This document shows, piece by piece, positions 52,281-60,987 of a DNA stretch of 64,000 nucleotides. The DNA is from CADDZP01 sp035948135. Its GTDB lineage: Bacteria > Actinomycetota > Acidimicrobiia > Acidimicrobiales > AC-14. The notes below the pieces were generated by a model. That model saw only the letters and a program-made list of their open reading frames with translations. It ran no database searches and had not been told where the DNA came from. Every line of letters begins with the position of its first letter. Within the stretch, counting starts at the first letter, position 1. The stretch lies in assembly GCA_035948135.1 (NCBI GenBank), contig DASZJL010000022.1:5473-69472 (forward strand). The letters are read 5' to 3'. Position numbers and translations under genes: made by a program.

Positions 52281-52709
52281 CTACTTGCGCTTCGGCGCCG
52301 GTCGTCGGGGCGGAAAGGTGCCGTGGCGCGCCGACCAGAGGCCGCACAGGCCAAGCGCGTACACGGGGGCCAGGATGGCGGTCGCGGCGATTGTGTAGGG
52401 GCGGGCCGCGGCTGTGCCGAACGCCACAACGACCTCGACCGCGAGTGACCCGAACAGCTGGGTCCGCACCTGCGTCGGCGCACCCGACAGCAGGTACAGG
52501 TTGCTGACCGCGATCTCGTCGGTGCGGCTGCGCGCCACCGCGAGGGCGAACGCCCAGACGAACACGGCGCAGCCAACGACGAACAGCGCGAGGCTCACAC
52601 CGAAACCCACCCACGCCAACGCGCTCGGCGCGACGACGCCGGCAACGGTCGCCAGCGCAAACGCAATCGTCCCTACCCACGAAGCGCGGATGATGCCCGC
52701 GCCGCTCAT
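52281..52709 (-). CDS. Four-helix membrane protein, unknown
   Basis: A 142-residue protein with four hydrophobic helices (about 10-30, 33-58, 85-100, 105-125) and a basic proline-rich C-terminus (PPRRPAPKRK). The middle loop SNLYLLSGAPTQVRTQ is polar. The ATG overlaps the stop of the mannosyltransferase gene by 4 nt, so it is co-translated with it and may support its membrane function. Family not recognised. Confidence 0.7.
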   Translation of the reverse strand: MSGAGIIRASWVGTIAFALATVAGVVAPSALAWVGFGVSLALFVVGCAVFVWAFALAVARSRTDEIAVSNLYLLSGAPTQVRTQLFGSLAVEVVVAFGTAAARPYTIAATAILAPVYALGLCGLWSARHGTFPPRRPAPKRK

Positions 52710-53839
52710 GCTCGCTGCACCTCGATGCCGCGGAGGGCGTCGTCGAGGCGGGCGGCAAGCACGTCGTACGCGTAGTCGCGTTCAGCGCGGCGCCGCGCCG
52801 CGTGCCCCTGGGCACGGCGCAGGTCTGGGTCGTCGAGGAGCCGGGCCAGGGCCGCCGCCACCGCGGCTGCGTCGTGGGGCCGGCGCACCACGAAACCGGT
52901 TTCGCCGTCGGCCACCGCTTCCCCGGAGCCGCCGCTGTCACCTGCGACCTGGGGAACGCCGGAGGCGGCGGCTTCGAGGAAGACGATGCCGAACCCCTCC
53001 TGCTCGAGGCCGCCCCAACGGTTGCGGCACAGCATGGCGAATACGTCGGCGCAGGCGTAGAGCGACGGCAGGCGGGCATCCTCGACGCGACCCAGAAGTC
53101 GCACGGGCGCGCCGGTGCGAGCCACGAGGCGGTCGAGCCGGGCTCGGTCGCGCCCGGCGCCGGCGATTGCGACGGTGAGGTCCGGCCGCATCGTCGCCAG
53201 GCGGACCGCCGCACCGATCAGGGTGTCCATCCCCTTCCGCGGCACGAGCCTGCTGACGCTCACGACCAGGCGGCCCTCCGCGGGGAGGCCGAAGGACGTC
53301 CGGGCGCGGGCCCGCTCCTCAGCACGCATCGGCGTGAAGCGCTCGACGTCGACGCCGGGCGGCACGAGCGTTGTCGGAAGCGATCGCTCAGCGACCCCGT
53401 CGGCTTGATCGGACACCCACTTGCCGGCGGCAATCACATGGGCGGCGCCGCGCAGCACATCCGCGAGGAGGGCGTGCGAAATCGGCAACCGGCCCGGCAC
53501 GCTCACCTCGGCGCCGTGCACGACGACGGCGTAGGGGACGTCGACGTGGCGGCCCACCCGACCCAGGGGAAGGGCGGGGTCGAGCACGGCGAGCGCCGCG
53601 TTCGTCTCGCGGGCGAGGGCGTTGACCCTGGCGGCCACCGCTGATGTCGGGAACAGCACCCGCTGCCGCGTGCGCTCCACCCGAAACGGTTGGGCGCCGT
53701 CAAAGACGGCGTCACCCGCGTACGGCGTCGTCAGCACCGCGAACCGCTCCGGTGGCAGGCGTCGCCAGAGCTCCCACAGATAGCTCTGGATGCCGCCCAG
53801 CTTGGGCGGGAAGTCGTTGGTGACGAGAAGGTGGGTCAC
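52706..53839 (-). CDS. GT4 glycosyltransferase, PimB'-like
   Basis: A 377-residue GT-B glycosyltransferase: TNDFPPKLGGIQSYLWEL at the N-terminus, the central SVSRLVPRKGMDTLI, and the C-terminal EGFGIVFLEAAASGVP with the sugar-nucleotide-binding glutamates. It is closest to PimB', which adds the second mannose of phosphatidylinositol mannosides using GDP-mannose. The open frame extends upstream into queG but GTG 53839 is the sensible start. The neighbouring SRPBCC and ArsA genes match the mycobacterial context of pimB'. Confidence 0.85.
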   Translation of the reverse strand: MTHLLVTNDFPPKLGGIQSYLWELWRRLPPERFAVLTTPYAGDAVFDGAQPFRVERTRQRVLFPTSAVAARVNALARETNAALAVLDPALPLGRVGRHVDVPYAVVVHGAEVSVPGRLPISHALLADVLRGAAHVIAAGKWVSDQADGVAERSLPTTLVPPGVDVERFTPMRAEERARARTSFGLPAEGRLVVSVSRLVPRKGMDTLIGAAVRLATMRPDLTVAIAGAGRDRARLDRLVARTGAPVRLLGRVEDARLPSLYACADVFAMLCRNRWGGLEQEGFGIVFLEAAASGVPQVAGDSGGSGEAVADGETGFVVRRPHDAAAVAAALARLLDDPDLRRAQGHAARRRAERDYAYDVLAARLDDALRGIEVQRA

Positions 53840-53846
53840 GCAGCGA

Positions 53847-54887
53847 TCAGGCCGCCACCAAGTCGGCACGACCCAGACGCTCAGCGGCCCACGCGGCGTG
53901 GGAGCGCAGCATGGGATCGGCGTCGGCGAGCGCCTTGCGGAGTGCCGCCTCGACGGCAGGGTCGGCGCCGTCGCCCACGTTGCCCAGCACGACGAGGGCG
54001 TTGCGGCGCAGGTAGCGGGGCTGACGGCTCGGGATGTACCAGCGCCCGTGGCGGGCCAGGAGCTCGTCGTCGGACGCGGCCAGCACGTCCAGCACCGGCA
54101 CCCACGCTTCGTCGTCCGCCGCGGCCGCGGGCGGCGGGTGGCGGCGATCCTCCAGGCGGTTGGGCGGACACGCCTCCTGGCAGTCGTCGCAGCCGTAGAG
54201 ACGGTCACCGAGCGCCTCGCGGAACTCGACGGGAAAGTCGCCGGGCGCCTGTAGGAGGTGGGCCAGGCAGCGGCGGGCGTCGAGCACGCCGGGCGCCACG
54301 AGTGCTCCGGTCGGACACGCGGGCAGGCATCGGCTGCACGTCCCACAGCCGTCGGCGACGGGAATGGCGACCGGGAGTACGGCGTCGGTGACGACCGAGC
54401 CGAGGACGAACCACGAGCCGTGCTCGGGAATGAGCACGTTGGCGTTCTTGCCGTACCAGCCGAGCCCGGCGCGCACGGCCGCTTCCCGGTCGACCAGGCG
54501 ATTGTCGTCGACCAGCACGATGGCCCGGTGCCCCTGCGCGGCGAGGCAACTGGCGACCGCGCCAAGGGCCCGGCGAAGCGGTTCGTAGTGGTCACGCCAG
54601 GAGTAACGGGCGACGCGGGCGACCGCGCCGGGCGGCGGGGTGGGAGCCGCGGCCCGGTACGAGCGGGCGCCGACCACGAGTGAGCGCGCCCCCGCCACGA
54701 CTGACGCGGGGTCTGTGGCCCGCTCGGGGTTGCCGTAGGTGAAGTGCATCCCGCCGTGCAGCCCCGCGGCCTTGCGCTCGACCAGGTGGCGACGGGCGTC
54801 GAGGAAGGGCTCGGCCTTGGCCACGCCGATGGCGTCGAGGCCCGCGTTCAGCCCGGCGACGCGAATGTCCTCCCAGAGCTCGCTCAC
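53847..54887 (-). CDS. queG: Epoxyqueuosine reductase
   Basis: A 346-residue protein with the cobalamin- and substrate-binding N-terminal domain and two 4Fe-4S sites: CGTCSRCLPACPTGA and CDDCQEACPPNR. It catalyses the last step of queuosine synthesis in tRNA, reducing epoxyqueuosine. The conserved PEHGSWFVLGSVVTD region carries family residues. A short HEAT-like tail follows. It sits 7 nt upstream of the mannosyltransferase gene. Confidence 0.92.
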   Translation of the reverse strand: MSELWEDIRVAGLNAGLDAIGVAKAEPFLDARRHLVERKAAGLHGGMHFTYGNPERATDPASVVAGARSLVVGARSYRAAAPTPPPGAVARVARYSWRDHYEPLRRALGAVASCLAAQGHRAIVLVDDNRLVDREAAVRAGLGWYGKNANVLIPEHGSWFVLGSVVTDAVLPVAIPVADGCGTCSRCLPACPTGALVAPGVLDARRCLAHLLQAPGDFPVEFREALGDRLYGCDDCQEACPPNRLEDRRHPPPAAAADDEAWVPVLDVLAASDDELLARHGRWYIPSRQPRYLRRNALVVLGNVGDGADPAVEAALRKALADADPMLRSHAAWAAERLGRADLVAA

Positions 54888-54920
54888 GGAACAATCCTGC
54901 CCGCCCGGCGGCGGCTGCTT

Positions 54921-56522
54921 CTATCTGACGCGCAGAGGGCGCTGGGATTTGCCGCCGCCGTCGCCTTGCGTCGACTTGCGGGCCATCAGCCGGCGAGCCA
55001 GCAGGCTGCGAGCGAGCGGGCCGGAGAGCGACGGCGCCGCGGGCTGATCGTTGTTGTTTGTCTTGCGCCCCGGCTGTTGGGCACGGGCGGGAACCCGGCG
55101 GGGTCGAACAGCGCGCTTCGACGCTGCCTCCTTCGCCGAGGAGGCGGCGATGCGCGGTCTCCGCGGCTGCTCGGCACGAGGCGTGGTGGCGGGCGGCACA
55201 TCGAACTCGTCGACGTCGGGTTCGCGGGCGGGCGCGGGCCGCGGACGCGGTTGACGTCGATCGACGCGGGCTTTGGTTGCGGCCAAGCGGGGCGGCGCCG
55301 GAGCTGCAACGGGAGCGACGGCTTCGGTCTGCTTCTTCGTCGTCTCCGACGCGGAGGCCGGGGCCGGCCGGGCCGGTGCTCGTTTGCGCGGTGCGGGCGC
55401 CTTCTTCGGCGCCGTCGACGAGCGCGCCGTCGTCGTCCTGGCCCTCGGACGGCGCGTCGCCTTGGTAGCGGTCTCCCGAGCCGGCCGCCTCGCCGTGGTC
55501 TTCTTCGGCGTTGCCCGCTTCGGCGTTGCCCGCTTCGCCGTGGTCTTCTTCGGCGTTGCCCGCTTCGCCGTGGTCTTCTTCGGCGTTGCCCGCTTCGGCG
55601 TTGCCCGCTTCGTGGCCTTCTTCGGCGCCGCTCGCTTGGTCGACTTCCGCGCCGGTGCCGTTCTCGCCGTGGACTTCTTTCTCGCCGTCGACTTCTTTCT
55701 CGCCGCCGACTTCTTTGTGGGAGTGGGCTTCTTGCGAGCGGTCGGACGCGGCGTGCGCCGGCGACGGCGGGGGGCCGGCCGTGGTGCCGGGGTCGGGGTC
55801 TCGTCGGGCTCGATGTCGTCGATGACTTCCTCGGTGACGCGGACCGGCGGGGCCGCGGCGGGACGGGGCGCCGGCGCGGGCAAGGCAGGCGGGCGGCGGC
55901 CCTTCTCGACGTACCCGAGCTCGGATGCGAGCCGGTTGCGGGACACGAGCTGGTTGATGTCGAGGTCGAGCTCCCACTCGGCCACCTGCAGCCGTGTGCG
56001 TGAGGTGTAGCGGAAGCGAATCATCCACACCTCGTCCTGGAGCTGGAACGCGCTCCATCCCTGCTCGAACGCGTCCTCACTGATGGCCACGCCTTTGTCG
56101 GCCAGGTTCCAGCGCACCGACGTGCCGAGCGGTTGGGTGGACTGGCCGAGCCGCGCCTTGGAGTAGGTCATGGCCCGGGCCCGTTCGACCATCTGGGCCT
56201 GCTCGGCGACGACGGGTACGGCGAAGCGCTCGACCCACTCGGCGTCGACCCCGGCCTCGGCGGCCACTTCGGGGATCGAGCGCCCAGACCGCAGATGGGC
56301 CTGGATCTCCCGGGGCGTCAGCCGGCTGCTGGGGCGCGCTCGCGGGCGAGCCCCGTCGTCCTCCCCCTTGTCGCCGTTGCGCAGGCGCTCGGCCTCGGCG
56401 ATGGTGGAGAGCAGCTCCTTGTCGAGCGGCACCAGGTAGCCGCCCGCCTTCGATCCGCGGCGCGCGCTGAAGATGAGGCCGTCAAGATCGGTGGTGAACC
56501 CGACGAGGTGGAGTTTCTGCAC
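54921..56522 (-). CDS. sepH: Septation protein SepH with histone-like tail
   Basis: A 533-residue protein. Residues 1-200 form the SepH (DUF3071) region, beginning MQKLHLVGFTTDLDGLIFSA, with a helix-turn-helix-like segment (LTPREIQAHLRSGRSIPEVA) and DEVWMIRFRYTSR. SepH stimulates FtsZ assembly in actinobacteria. The rest is a low-complexity Lys/Arg/Ala/Pro/Thr tail including tandem KRATPKKTTA units (about residues 280-345), much like histone H1. The tail length is large compared with model SepH proteins and could bind DNA. Confidence 0.87.
   Translation of the reverse strand: MQKLHLVGFTTDLDGLIFSARRGSKAGGYLVPLDKELLSTIAEAERLRNGDKGEDDGARPRARPSSRLTPREIQAHLRSGRSIPEVAAEAGVDAEWVERFAVPVVAEQAQMVERARAMTYSKARLGQSTQPLGTSVRWNLADKGVAISEDAFEQGWSAFQLQDEVWMIRFRYTSRTRLQVAEWELDLDINQLVSRNRLASELGYVEKGRRPPALPAPAPRPAAAPPVRVTEEVIDDIEPDETPTPAPRPAPRRRRRTPRPTARKKPTPTKKSAARKKSTARKKSTARTAPARKSTKRAAPKKATKRATPKRATPKKTTAKRATPKKTTAKRATPKRATPKKTTARRPARETATKATRRPRARTTTARSSTAPKKAPAPRKRAPARPAPASASETTKKQTEAVAPVAAPAPPRLAATKARVDRRQPRPRPAPAREPDVDEFDVPPATTPRAEQPRRPRIAASSAKEAASKRAVRPRRVPARAQQPGRKTNNNDQPAAPSLSGPLARSLLARRLMARKSTQGDGGGKSQRPLRVR
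55498..55620 (-). repeat. Tandem 30-bp repeat encoding KRATPKKTTA units
   Basis: Inside sepH, copies of a 30-bp unit (plus strand core GTGGTCTTCTTCGGCG then TTGCCCGCTTCGCC), full or shortened to half units, follow one another. They encode basic decapeptides of the tail. Such repeats expand and contract by slippage, so length variation between strains is expected. It is not a CRISPR array: there are no spacers. Confidence 0.75.
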
Positions 56523-56603
56523 GCGCTTCCTCGTAGCCCGCCGGTCGGGCCGCTCTACGCGGCGACAGTAACACCCGTGTCCGTAGCCGAACGCGAATAG
56601 GGG

Positions 56604-56810
56604 CTATCCAGCGTGCCGCGAATAGCGGAGCCTGGGCACCAGACCGGCGTCTGACAGCAGGCGGACGGCCCGCACCTCGGCCGCGTCGATGATCACGGCG
56701 TCGTCGGGTTCGCGGCCGCAGATGAACGTCACCACGCAGTCGTCGCACGCCGAGGTGTGCTGCATGGTGCACTCGTCACAGGAGATCGTCATCGGCTCGT
56801 GGGAGGTCAT
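56604..56810 (-). CDS. Small Cys-rich protein (zinc-ribbon type)
   Basis: A 68-residue protein with CDEC and, 11 residues on, CDDCVVTFIC. These four or five cysteines could form a zinc site; the rest is a short alpha/beta region (AAEVRAVRLLSDAGLVPRL). I take ATG 56810 as the start. Related small proteins occur next to DUF3071/SepH-type genes in actinobacteria, but no function is known to me. Confidence 0.65.
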   Translation of the reverse strand: MTSHEPMTISCDECTMQHTSACDDCVVTFICGREPDDAVIIDAAEVRAVRLLSDAGLVPRLRYSRHAG

Positions 56811-56851
56811 GCCCAAAGGATGACAGGGGGGTACGACAGTTTCGTTTCCGC

Positions 56852-57076
56852 CTAGGAGGCGTCGCCGGCGTCGGCCTCCTCGAGGGTCTCCACCTGGCTC
56901 CCGCTCCCGCACCACCGGCAGGCCACCTCCTCGACGACCTCGGAAAGCACGTCCTCGTCCTCGACCGTGAGCTCGCCGCCGATGGCGTAGTGATGGAAGG
57001 CGCGCGTGCGCCGCGTCACGGTGACGTCGAAGCGGGTGAGGTTGCCGCACGCTGCGCAGCGGTAGCGGGTGGCCAC
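56852..57076 (-). CDS. Small zinc-ribbon protein
   Basis: A 74-residue protein with CAAC near the N-terminus (RYRCAACGNLTRFDV) and a second pair CRWC near residue 54, enough for one zinc ribbon. The C-terminus is acidic. It starts with GTG only 23 bp from the divergent DUF885 gene and is 41 bp upstream of the other Cys-rich protein gene. Probably a nucleic-acid or protein-binding adaptor; function unknown. Confidence 0.65.
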   Translation of the reverse strand: MATRYRCAACGNLTRFDVTVTRRTRAFHHYAIGGELTVEDEDVLSEVVEEVACRWCGSGSQVETLEEADAGDAS

Positions 57077-57099
57077 GGCGCCCGTACTCTAGTGGTCCC

Positions 57100-58602
57100 T
57101 TGACTGACCAACGCCTCCGGGCCGTGTGCGAGCTGATGATCCCTGGTGTTCGGGAGAACGCCGGGCTCCACGAGTACGACGGGCGAATTCAGGACCTGTC
57201 CCCCGACGGCGTGCGCGCCGGCTTGGGCCGCTTGGAGCCGTCCGGCACGCCGGCCGACCACGACGAGGCTCACCTCCAGGCGTTCGAGCACATGCTGCGC
57301 GTGGGCTTCGCTGAGCTCGAGGAGCACCGCAGCAATCCTCTCGTGCACCTCGACAACCTCGACCTTTCCGTCTACGACCGCGAGTACGCACCGGCCGACG
57401 AACGGCAAGCGGCGCGTCGCCGGCACCTGGCGGCGTGGCCCGACGCCGTCGACATGGCGCTCGCGTCCCTCGACCGCGTGTCGGCTCCGACGGCCGCCGC
57501 CCTCTTGGGTGCTGTCGGCGGGCTGGCGAGCGGGCTCGACGACGGCGATCCAGTGGCGGCCGCGGGCCTGGCCGCCCATCGCCGCCTCGTCGCCCATCTG
57601 AAGCGGGCCGCGGCCGAGGGTGACCCCGATCCCGCCATTGGCGAAGGAGGCCTGACGCGCCTCCTGAGCAGCGCCGAGGCGATCGACGTCGACTTGGGCG
57701 CGCTGGCCCGCCAGGCCGACGACGACCGCGACCGCCTACGCGCCGAGTTGGAAGAGGTGTGCGGACGCCTCGGCCCCGGGCGGCCCGTCGACGACGTCAT
57801 CGCCGACCTTCTGGCCGACCACCCCGACGCGGGCGGTGTTGTCGACGAAGCACGCGCCCAGGTCGAGGAAGCCGTGGCCTTCACCCATGAGCGCAACCTG
57901 GTTCCCGGCCTCGACGGCGAGTGTCTGGTCGGGCCCACTCCGCCCGCCCGGCGGTGGGCCTTCGCCATGATGTCGTGGGCCGGTCCGTACGAGCCCGACG
58001 CCCCGTCGTGGTACCACATCACCCCGCCGGAACCGACGTGGCCGCCGGAGCAGCAGGAAGAGTGGCTCGAGGCGTTCAACCGCACGACGCTCCCCGCCAT
58101 CACCGTGCACGAGGTGGCGCCCGGTCACTTCGCCCACGGGCGCGTGATGCGACGGGTGTCGGGCGACGTCCGCAAGACGTTGATGTCGATGTCGTTCGTC
58201 GAGGGCTGGGCCCACTACGCCGAGCAACTGTGCGTCGAGGAGGGCTTCCGGGCCGACGACGCCCGCTTTCAGGCCGGCGTCGCCATCGAGGCGCTCGTCC
58301 GCGTCACCCGCCTAGCCGTATCGATCGGGCTGCACACCGCGCAGATGTCGATGGACGAGGCCGCCCGCCGCTTCGAGCAGGACGCCCACCTTCAGGGGCC
58401 GGCCGCTCGCAGCGAGGCGGCGAGGGCCACGTTCGACCCCACGTACGGGCGCTACACGTGGGGCAAGCTCGAGATCCTGCGGCTCCGCGAGAAGACTCGG
58501 GCAGCATGGGGCCCCGACTTCTCGCTGCCGCGATTCCACGAGGAGCTACTCGGCCTGGGCGCCCCACCGCTGGGCCTGATGGCGAGCGGGCTGCGCGTCT
58601 GA
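57100..58602 (+). CDS. DUF885 family protein (metallopeptidase-like)
   Basis: A 500-residue mostly helical protein with the DUF885 metal-site motifs TVHEVAPGHFAHG (HExxxGH) and EGWAHYAEQLC. DUF885 enzymes resemble M32/M2 zinc peptidases; activity on dipeptides is plausible. No signal peptide is seen, so it is cytoplasmic. The start is TTG 57100, giving MTDQRLRAVCEL; the next in-frame starts would shorten the conserved N-terminus. Confidence 0.82.
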   Translation: MTDQRLRAVCELMIPGVRENAGLHEYDGRIQDLSPDGVRAGLGRLEPSGTPADHDEAHLQAFEHMLRVGFAELEEHRSNPLVHLDNLDLSVYDREYAPADERQAARRRHLAAWPDAVDMALASLDRVSAPTAAALLGAVGGLASGLDDGDPVAAAGLAAHRRLVAHLKRAAAEGDPDPAIGEGGLTRLLSSAEAIDVDLGALARQADDDRDRLRAELEEVCGRLGPGRPVDDVIADLLADHPDAGGVVDEARAQVEEAVAFTHERNLVPGLDGECLVGPTPPARRWAFAMMSWAGPYEPDAPSWYHITPPEPTWPPEQQEEWLEAFNRTTLPAITVHEVAPGHFAHGRVMRRVSGDVRKTLMSMSFVEGWAHYAEQLCVEEGFRADDARFQAGVAIEALVRVTRLAVSIGLHTAQMSMDEAARRFEQDAHLQGPAARSEAARATFDPTYGRYTWGKLEILRLREKTRAAWGPDFSLPRFHEELLGLGAPPLGLMASGLRV

Positions 58603-58606
58603 CCTC

Positions 58607-59140
58607 TCAGGCGCGTGACGGGTAGACGCCCTGCAGGGCGATGATGAAGTTGAGCGTCAGATAGGGCGGCATGTTGTTGTGCGGCAGGTTCCCGCCCGTG
58701 ACGCTGAGAGCAGAGAAGTTCATCGACGGCGGTGAGGTCCCCGGCGCCGAGTACAGGTTCTCCGCCCGCCTGCCCTCCGTCGCCTTGGCCCACGTCGCGT
58801 TGACGACGCCCGTCGTGCTGCCCGCTCCGTCCACGGCAGTCACGGCGTGGGAATGCTGCGCTATCTCAGAAACGAGCAGGGTCACGGCCGGCACCCCCGC
58901 CGTCTCACCGAGCAACCGGTCTGACAGCCCGGATCCCTGCCCGCGGCCAAGGGGCGCCATTCCCTGGAGATTGGGGAGGGCGAAGTTGGACGTTCCGTTG
59001 CCGCCATAGGTGGTACCCAGCAGCGAGAACAGGGCCGTGTTCTGGCTGATCGACAAGAGCTGGCCGTTGCACAAGGCCCAGCTCCGCGGCGCGAAGTTTC
59101 CCGCGAAGATCCGGATCTCGGCAACGAAGGGGTTTGCCAT
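58607..59140 (-). CDS. Phage tail collar domain protein (MdpB-like), paralog C
   Basis: A 177-residue protein in the microcystin-dependent/tail-collar family. The N-terminus FVAEIRIFAGNFAPRSWALC and LLGTTYGGNGTSNFALPNLQ form the collar domain; the C-terminus PYLTLNFIIALQGVYP is the conserved closing motif. It is the last gene of a six-gene operon and one of three tandem paralogs. No other tail, capsid or integrase genes are near, so it is not part of a recognisable prophage. Confidence 0.85.
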   Translation of the reverse strand: MANPFVAEIRIFAGNFAPRSWALCNGQLLSISQNTALFSLLGTTYGGNGTSNFALPNLQGMAPLGRGQGSGLSDRLLGETAGVPAVTLLVSEIAQHSHAVTAVDGAGSTTGVVNATWAKATEGRRAENLYSAPGTSPPSMNFSALSVTGGNLPHNNMPPYLTLNFIIALQGVYPSRA

Positions 59141-59156
59141 CGACGTCTCCCTGGCG

Positions 59157-59657
59157 TCAGTTCTGGCTGGGGAAGATCCCCACCAGCGCGATGATGAAGT
59201 TGAGCACCAGGTAGGGCGACTCGTTCTGGTGCGGCTGGCCACCCCCGATGCTCGCCACCGACGCCGGGTTCATCGAAGTGTTGGGCGTGGCCGCATAGTT
59301 GAGCTCGCCGCTGTTGGCCCACAGGTTGCCGGCCGGCGAGCCCTGGTCGGCGGCATTGGCGCTCGCTTTGACCGGGTGGGTGTGGCCCGGGAGCTCGCCG
59401 ATCACCAGGCTGTGGGTCTTCTCGCCGCCCGTCTGGCCGAGCGAGAACCCGTTGCCGAAGTGGAGCGGAGCCTTTTCCTGGAGGTTCGGCAGACCAAAGT
59501 TCACCCGGCCGTCGCCGCCGTAGGTCGTGCCGAGAATCGAGAACAGCGCCTGGTTCTGGTTGATCGCCAGCAACTGGCCGTTGCAGAACGCCCACCCCTT
59601 GGGCGGGAAGTTCCAGGAGATGATCTTGATCTCTCCGAGGAATGGTTCATCTCCCAT
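59157..59657 (-). CDS. Phage tail collar domain protein (MdpB-like), paralog B
   Basis: A 166-residue tail-collar protein: FLGEIKIISWNFPPKGWAFC, ILGTTYGGDGRVNFGLPNLQ and the closing PYLVLNFIIALVGIFP. It is 16 bp upstream of paralog C and 30 bp downstream of paralog A. The middle region (ADQGSPAGNLWANSGELN) differs from its neighbours while the ends are conserved, as expected for proteins sharing a fold but exposing different surfaces. Confidence 0.85.
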   Translation of the reverse strand: MGDEPFLGEIKIISWNFPPKGWAFCNGQLLAINQNQALFSILGTTYGGDGRVNFGLPNLQEKAPLHFGNGFSLGQTGGEKTHSLVIGELPGHTHPVKASANAADQGSPAGNLWANSGELNYAATPNTSMNPASVASIGGGQPHQNESPYLVLNFIIALVGIFPSQN

Positions 59658-59687
59658 GGGGCCATACCTGTCTTGTGATCAGCGGAG

Positions 59688-60194
59688 TCATGACTGTGTA
59701 GGAAAGACGCCGAAGAGCGCGATGATGAAGTTGAGCGTAAGGAACGGCAGCATGTTGTCGTGGGGCTGGTTCCCACCGGTGTTTTGAATCGCCGCTGCAT
59801 TCATGACCGCGGCCGGCGCCTGAGCCGAGTACTGGCTGCCTGTCCATGAAGCCCACACGGCATTCGACGGGTTCGGGGTCGTACCGACCGTGTTGCCGGC
59901 GGGCACGTGACTGTGGCCCGGCAGCTGTGGGGTGGTCAGGGTCACCGACTCCGCTCCGCCGGCCTGGCCGGGGACGAATCCGTTGAAGTCGTGCGCCGCG
60001 TGTAGCGGCACCCGGCTCCGCAGGTCGGGGAGGGCGAAGGTACTCTGGCCGTCGCCGCCGTAGGTAGTGCCGATGAGGTTGAACAGGGTCTCGTTCTCAG
60101 TGATCGGGACGAGAGAACCGTCACAGAAGGCCCAGCCCACCGGCGCGAAGTTGCCGCCGAACATCCGGATCTCACCTACGTACGGTTGGCTCAT
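59688..60194 (-). CDS. Phage tail collar domain protein (MdpB-like), paralog A
   Basis: A 168-residue tail-collar protein: YVGEIRMFGGNFAPVGWAFC, LIGTTYGGDGQSTFALPDLR and the closing PFLTLNFIIALFGVFP. Its ATG overlaps the stop of the DUF6916-like gene by 4 nt. In phages the collar domain occurs in tail-fibre tips; bacterial stand-alone members have no agreed function. Confidence 0.85.
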   Translation of the reverse strand: MSQPYVGEIRMFGGNFAPVGWAFCDGSLVPITENETLFNLIGTTYGGDGQSTFALPDLRSRVPLHAAHDFNGFVPGQAGGAESVTLTTPQLPGHSHVPAGNTVGTTPNPSNAVWASWTGSQYSAQAPAAVMNAAAIQNTGGNQPHDNMLPFLTLNFIIALFGVFPTQS

Positions 60195-60499
60195 GAGACC
60201 TCGTTCTCACCGGCCCGTCGATTGATCACGGCCTCCAGGAGGAGGTGCTGCTCGTGACGTCCGACCGGAACGAGGAAGAGGTCGACCGGCCCCACGTCGT
60301 CGTGGGCAACCCGGTAGGTGCCCTGCGCGATGGGCGCATCGGCCGGGGCCGCGAAGAGCAACGAGAACCCCTCCCAACCCGGCGTAGCCGCGGCGTCGGT
60401 GAGCTCGACGAGCTCGGCAGGAAATGCCGACACACCGTCGAGCTGGAACGTTGCCCCGACGAGGGGCGCAAACATTGCTCGCGCGAGCGGCGCGGTCAC
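60191..60499 (-). CDS. DUF6916-like protein (cytoplasmic paralog)
   Basis: A 102-residue beta-rich protein with FAPLVGATFQLDG at the start and VGPVDLFLVPVG near the end. The second paralog at 60984-61454 has the same two blocks (FKPLVGSTFHMSQDG and VGPMALFAVPGA). I recall this domain as DUF6916, often beside tail-collar genes. GTG 60499 has AGGAG at 7-nt spacing; a GTG two codons earlier is possible. No signal peptide. Confidence 0.7.
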   Translation of the reverse strand: MTAPLARAMFAPLVGATFQLDGVSAFPAELVELTDAAATPGWEGFSLLFAAPADAPIAQGTYRVAHDDVGPVDLFLVPVGRHEQHLLLEAVINRRAGENEVS

Positions 60500-60501
60500 G
60501 C

Positions 60502-60987
60502 TCACGCTCCTGACCACCGCATCAGCACGGACAGGCCCGCCTCGCCGACAGCGCGGAACCCCAGCCGCTCGTACAGCCGCCACGCCGGGTTCGTGCGCTC
60601 GACGTGGAGCGAGACCGAACGTCCGTTGCGGTCCGCCTCCTCGACCAGGTGGGTCAGCAGAGAGCTGCCGGTGCCCTGCCCGCGGTGCTCCGGCAACAGC
60701 GCGATGTCGATCACGTGGATGTCGTCTTCGGTGCGGTCGACCGCGAGGCGCCCGGCAGGCCGGCCGTCGACGAGGATCACGTCGAAGTCGGCGCTCGGAA
60801 ACTGCCCGCGGTAGGCGAGGCGCTGGATGCGGGACTGCGAGTCACAGAACGCCCGCCGCTCGTCCTCTGACCACGGGACGATGGACAGCTCCTGCTCCCG
60901 AGTGGTGGCGTAGAGCTCGCACAGGAAGGCGTCGTCGCCGGCTTCCTCGGGCCGGAGCACGACGGTGAGCGCGGGTGCGGCGCTCAT
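60502..60987 (-). CDS. GNAT family N-acetyltransferase
   Basis: A 161-residue acetyltransferase with the acetyl-CoA loop LLPEHRGQGTGSSLL and the late NPAWRLYERLGFRAVGE. It overlaps the Tat-DUF6916 stop by 4 nt and is 2 nt from the next gene, so it is firmly part of the collar operon. It might acetylate one of the operon's proteins, but this is inference. Substrate unknown. Confidence 0.85.
   Translation of the reverse strand: MSAAPALTVVLRPEEAGDDAFLCELYATTREQELSIVPWSEDERRAFCDSQSRIQRLAYRGQFPSADFDVILVDGRPAGRLAVDRTEDDIHVIDIALLPEHRGQGTGSSLLTHLVEEADRNGRSVSLHVERTNPAWRLYERLGFRAVGEAGLSVLMRWSGA

Noticed and set aside
55498..55620. CRISPR-like direct repeats
   Set aside because: Repeats are head to tail without spacers and encode in-frame protein repeats of sepH.
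58607..60194. Prophage or tailocin remnant
   Set aside because: Only collar-domain genes are present; no integrase, terminase, capsid, sheath or baseplate gene lies nearby.
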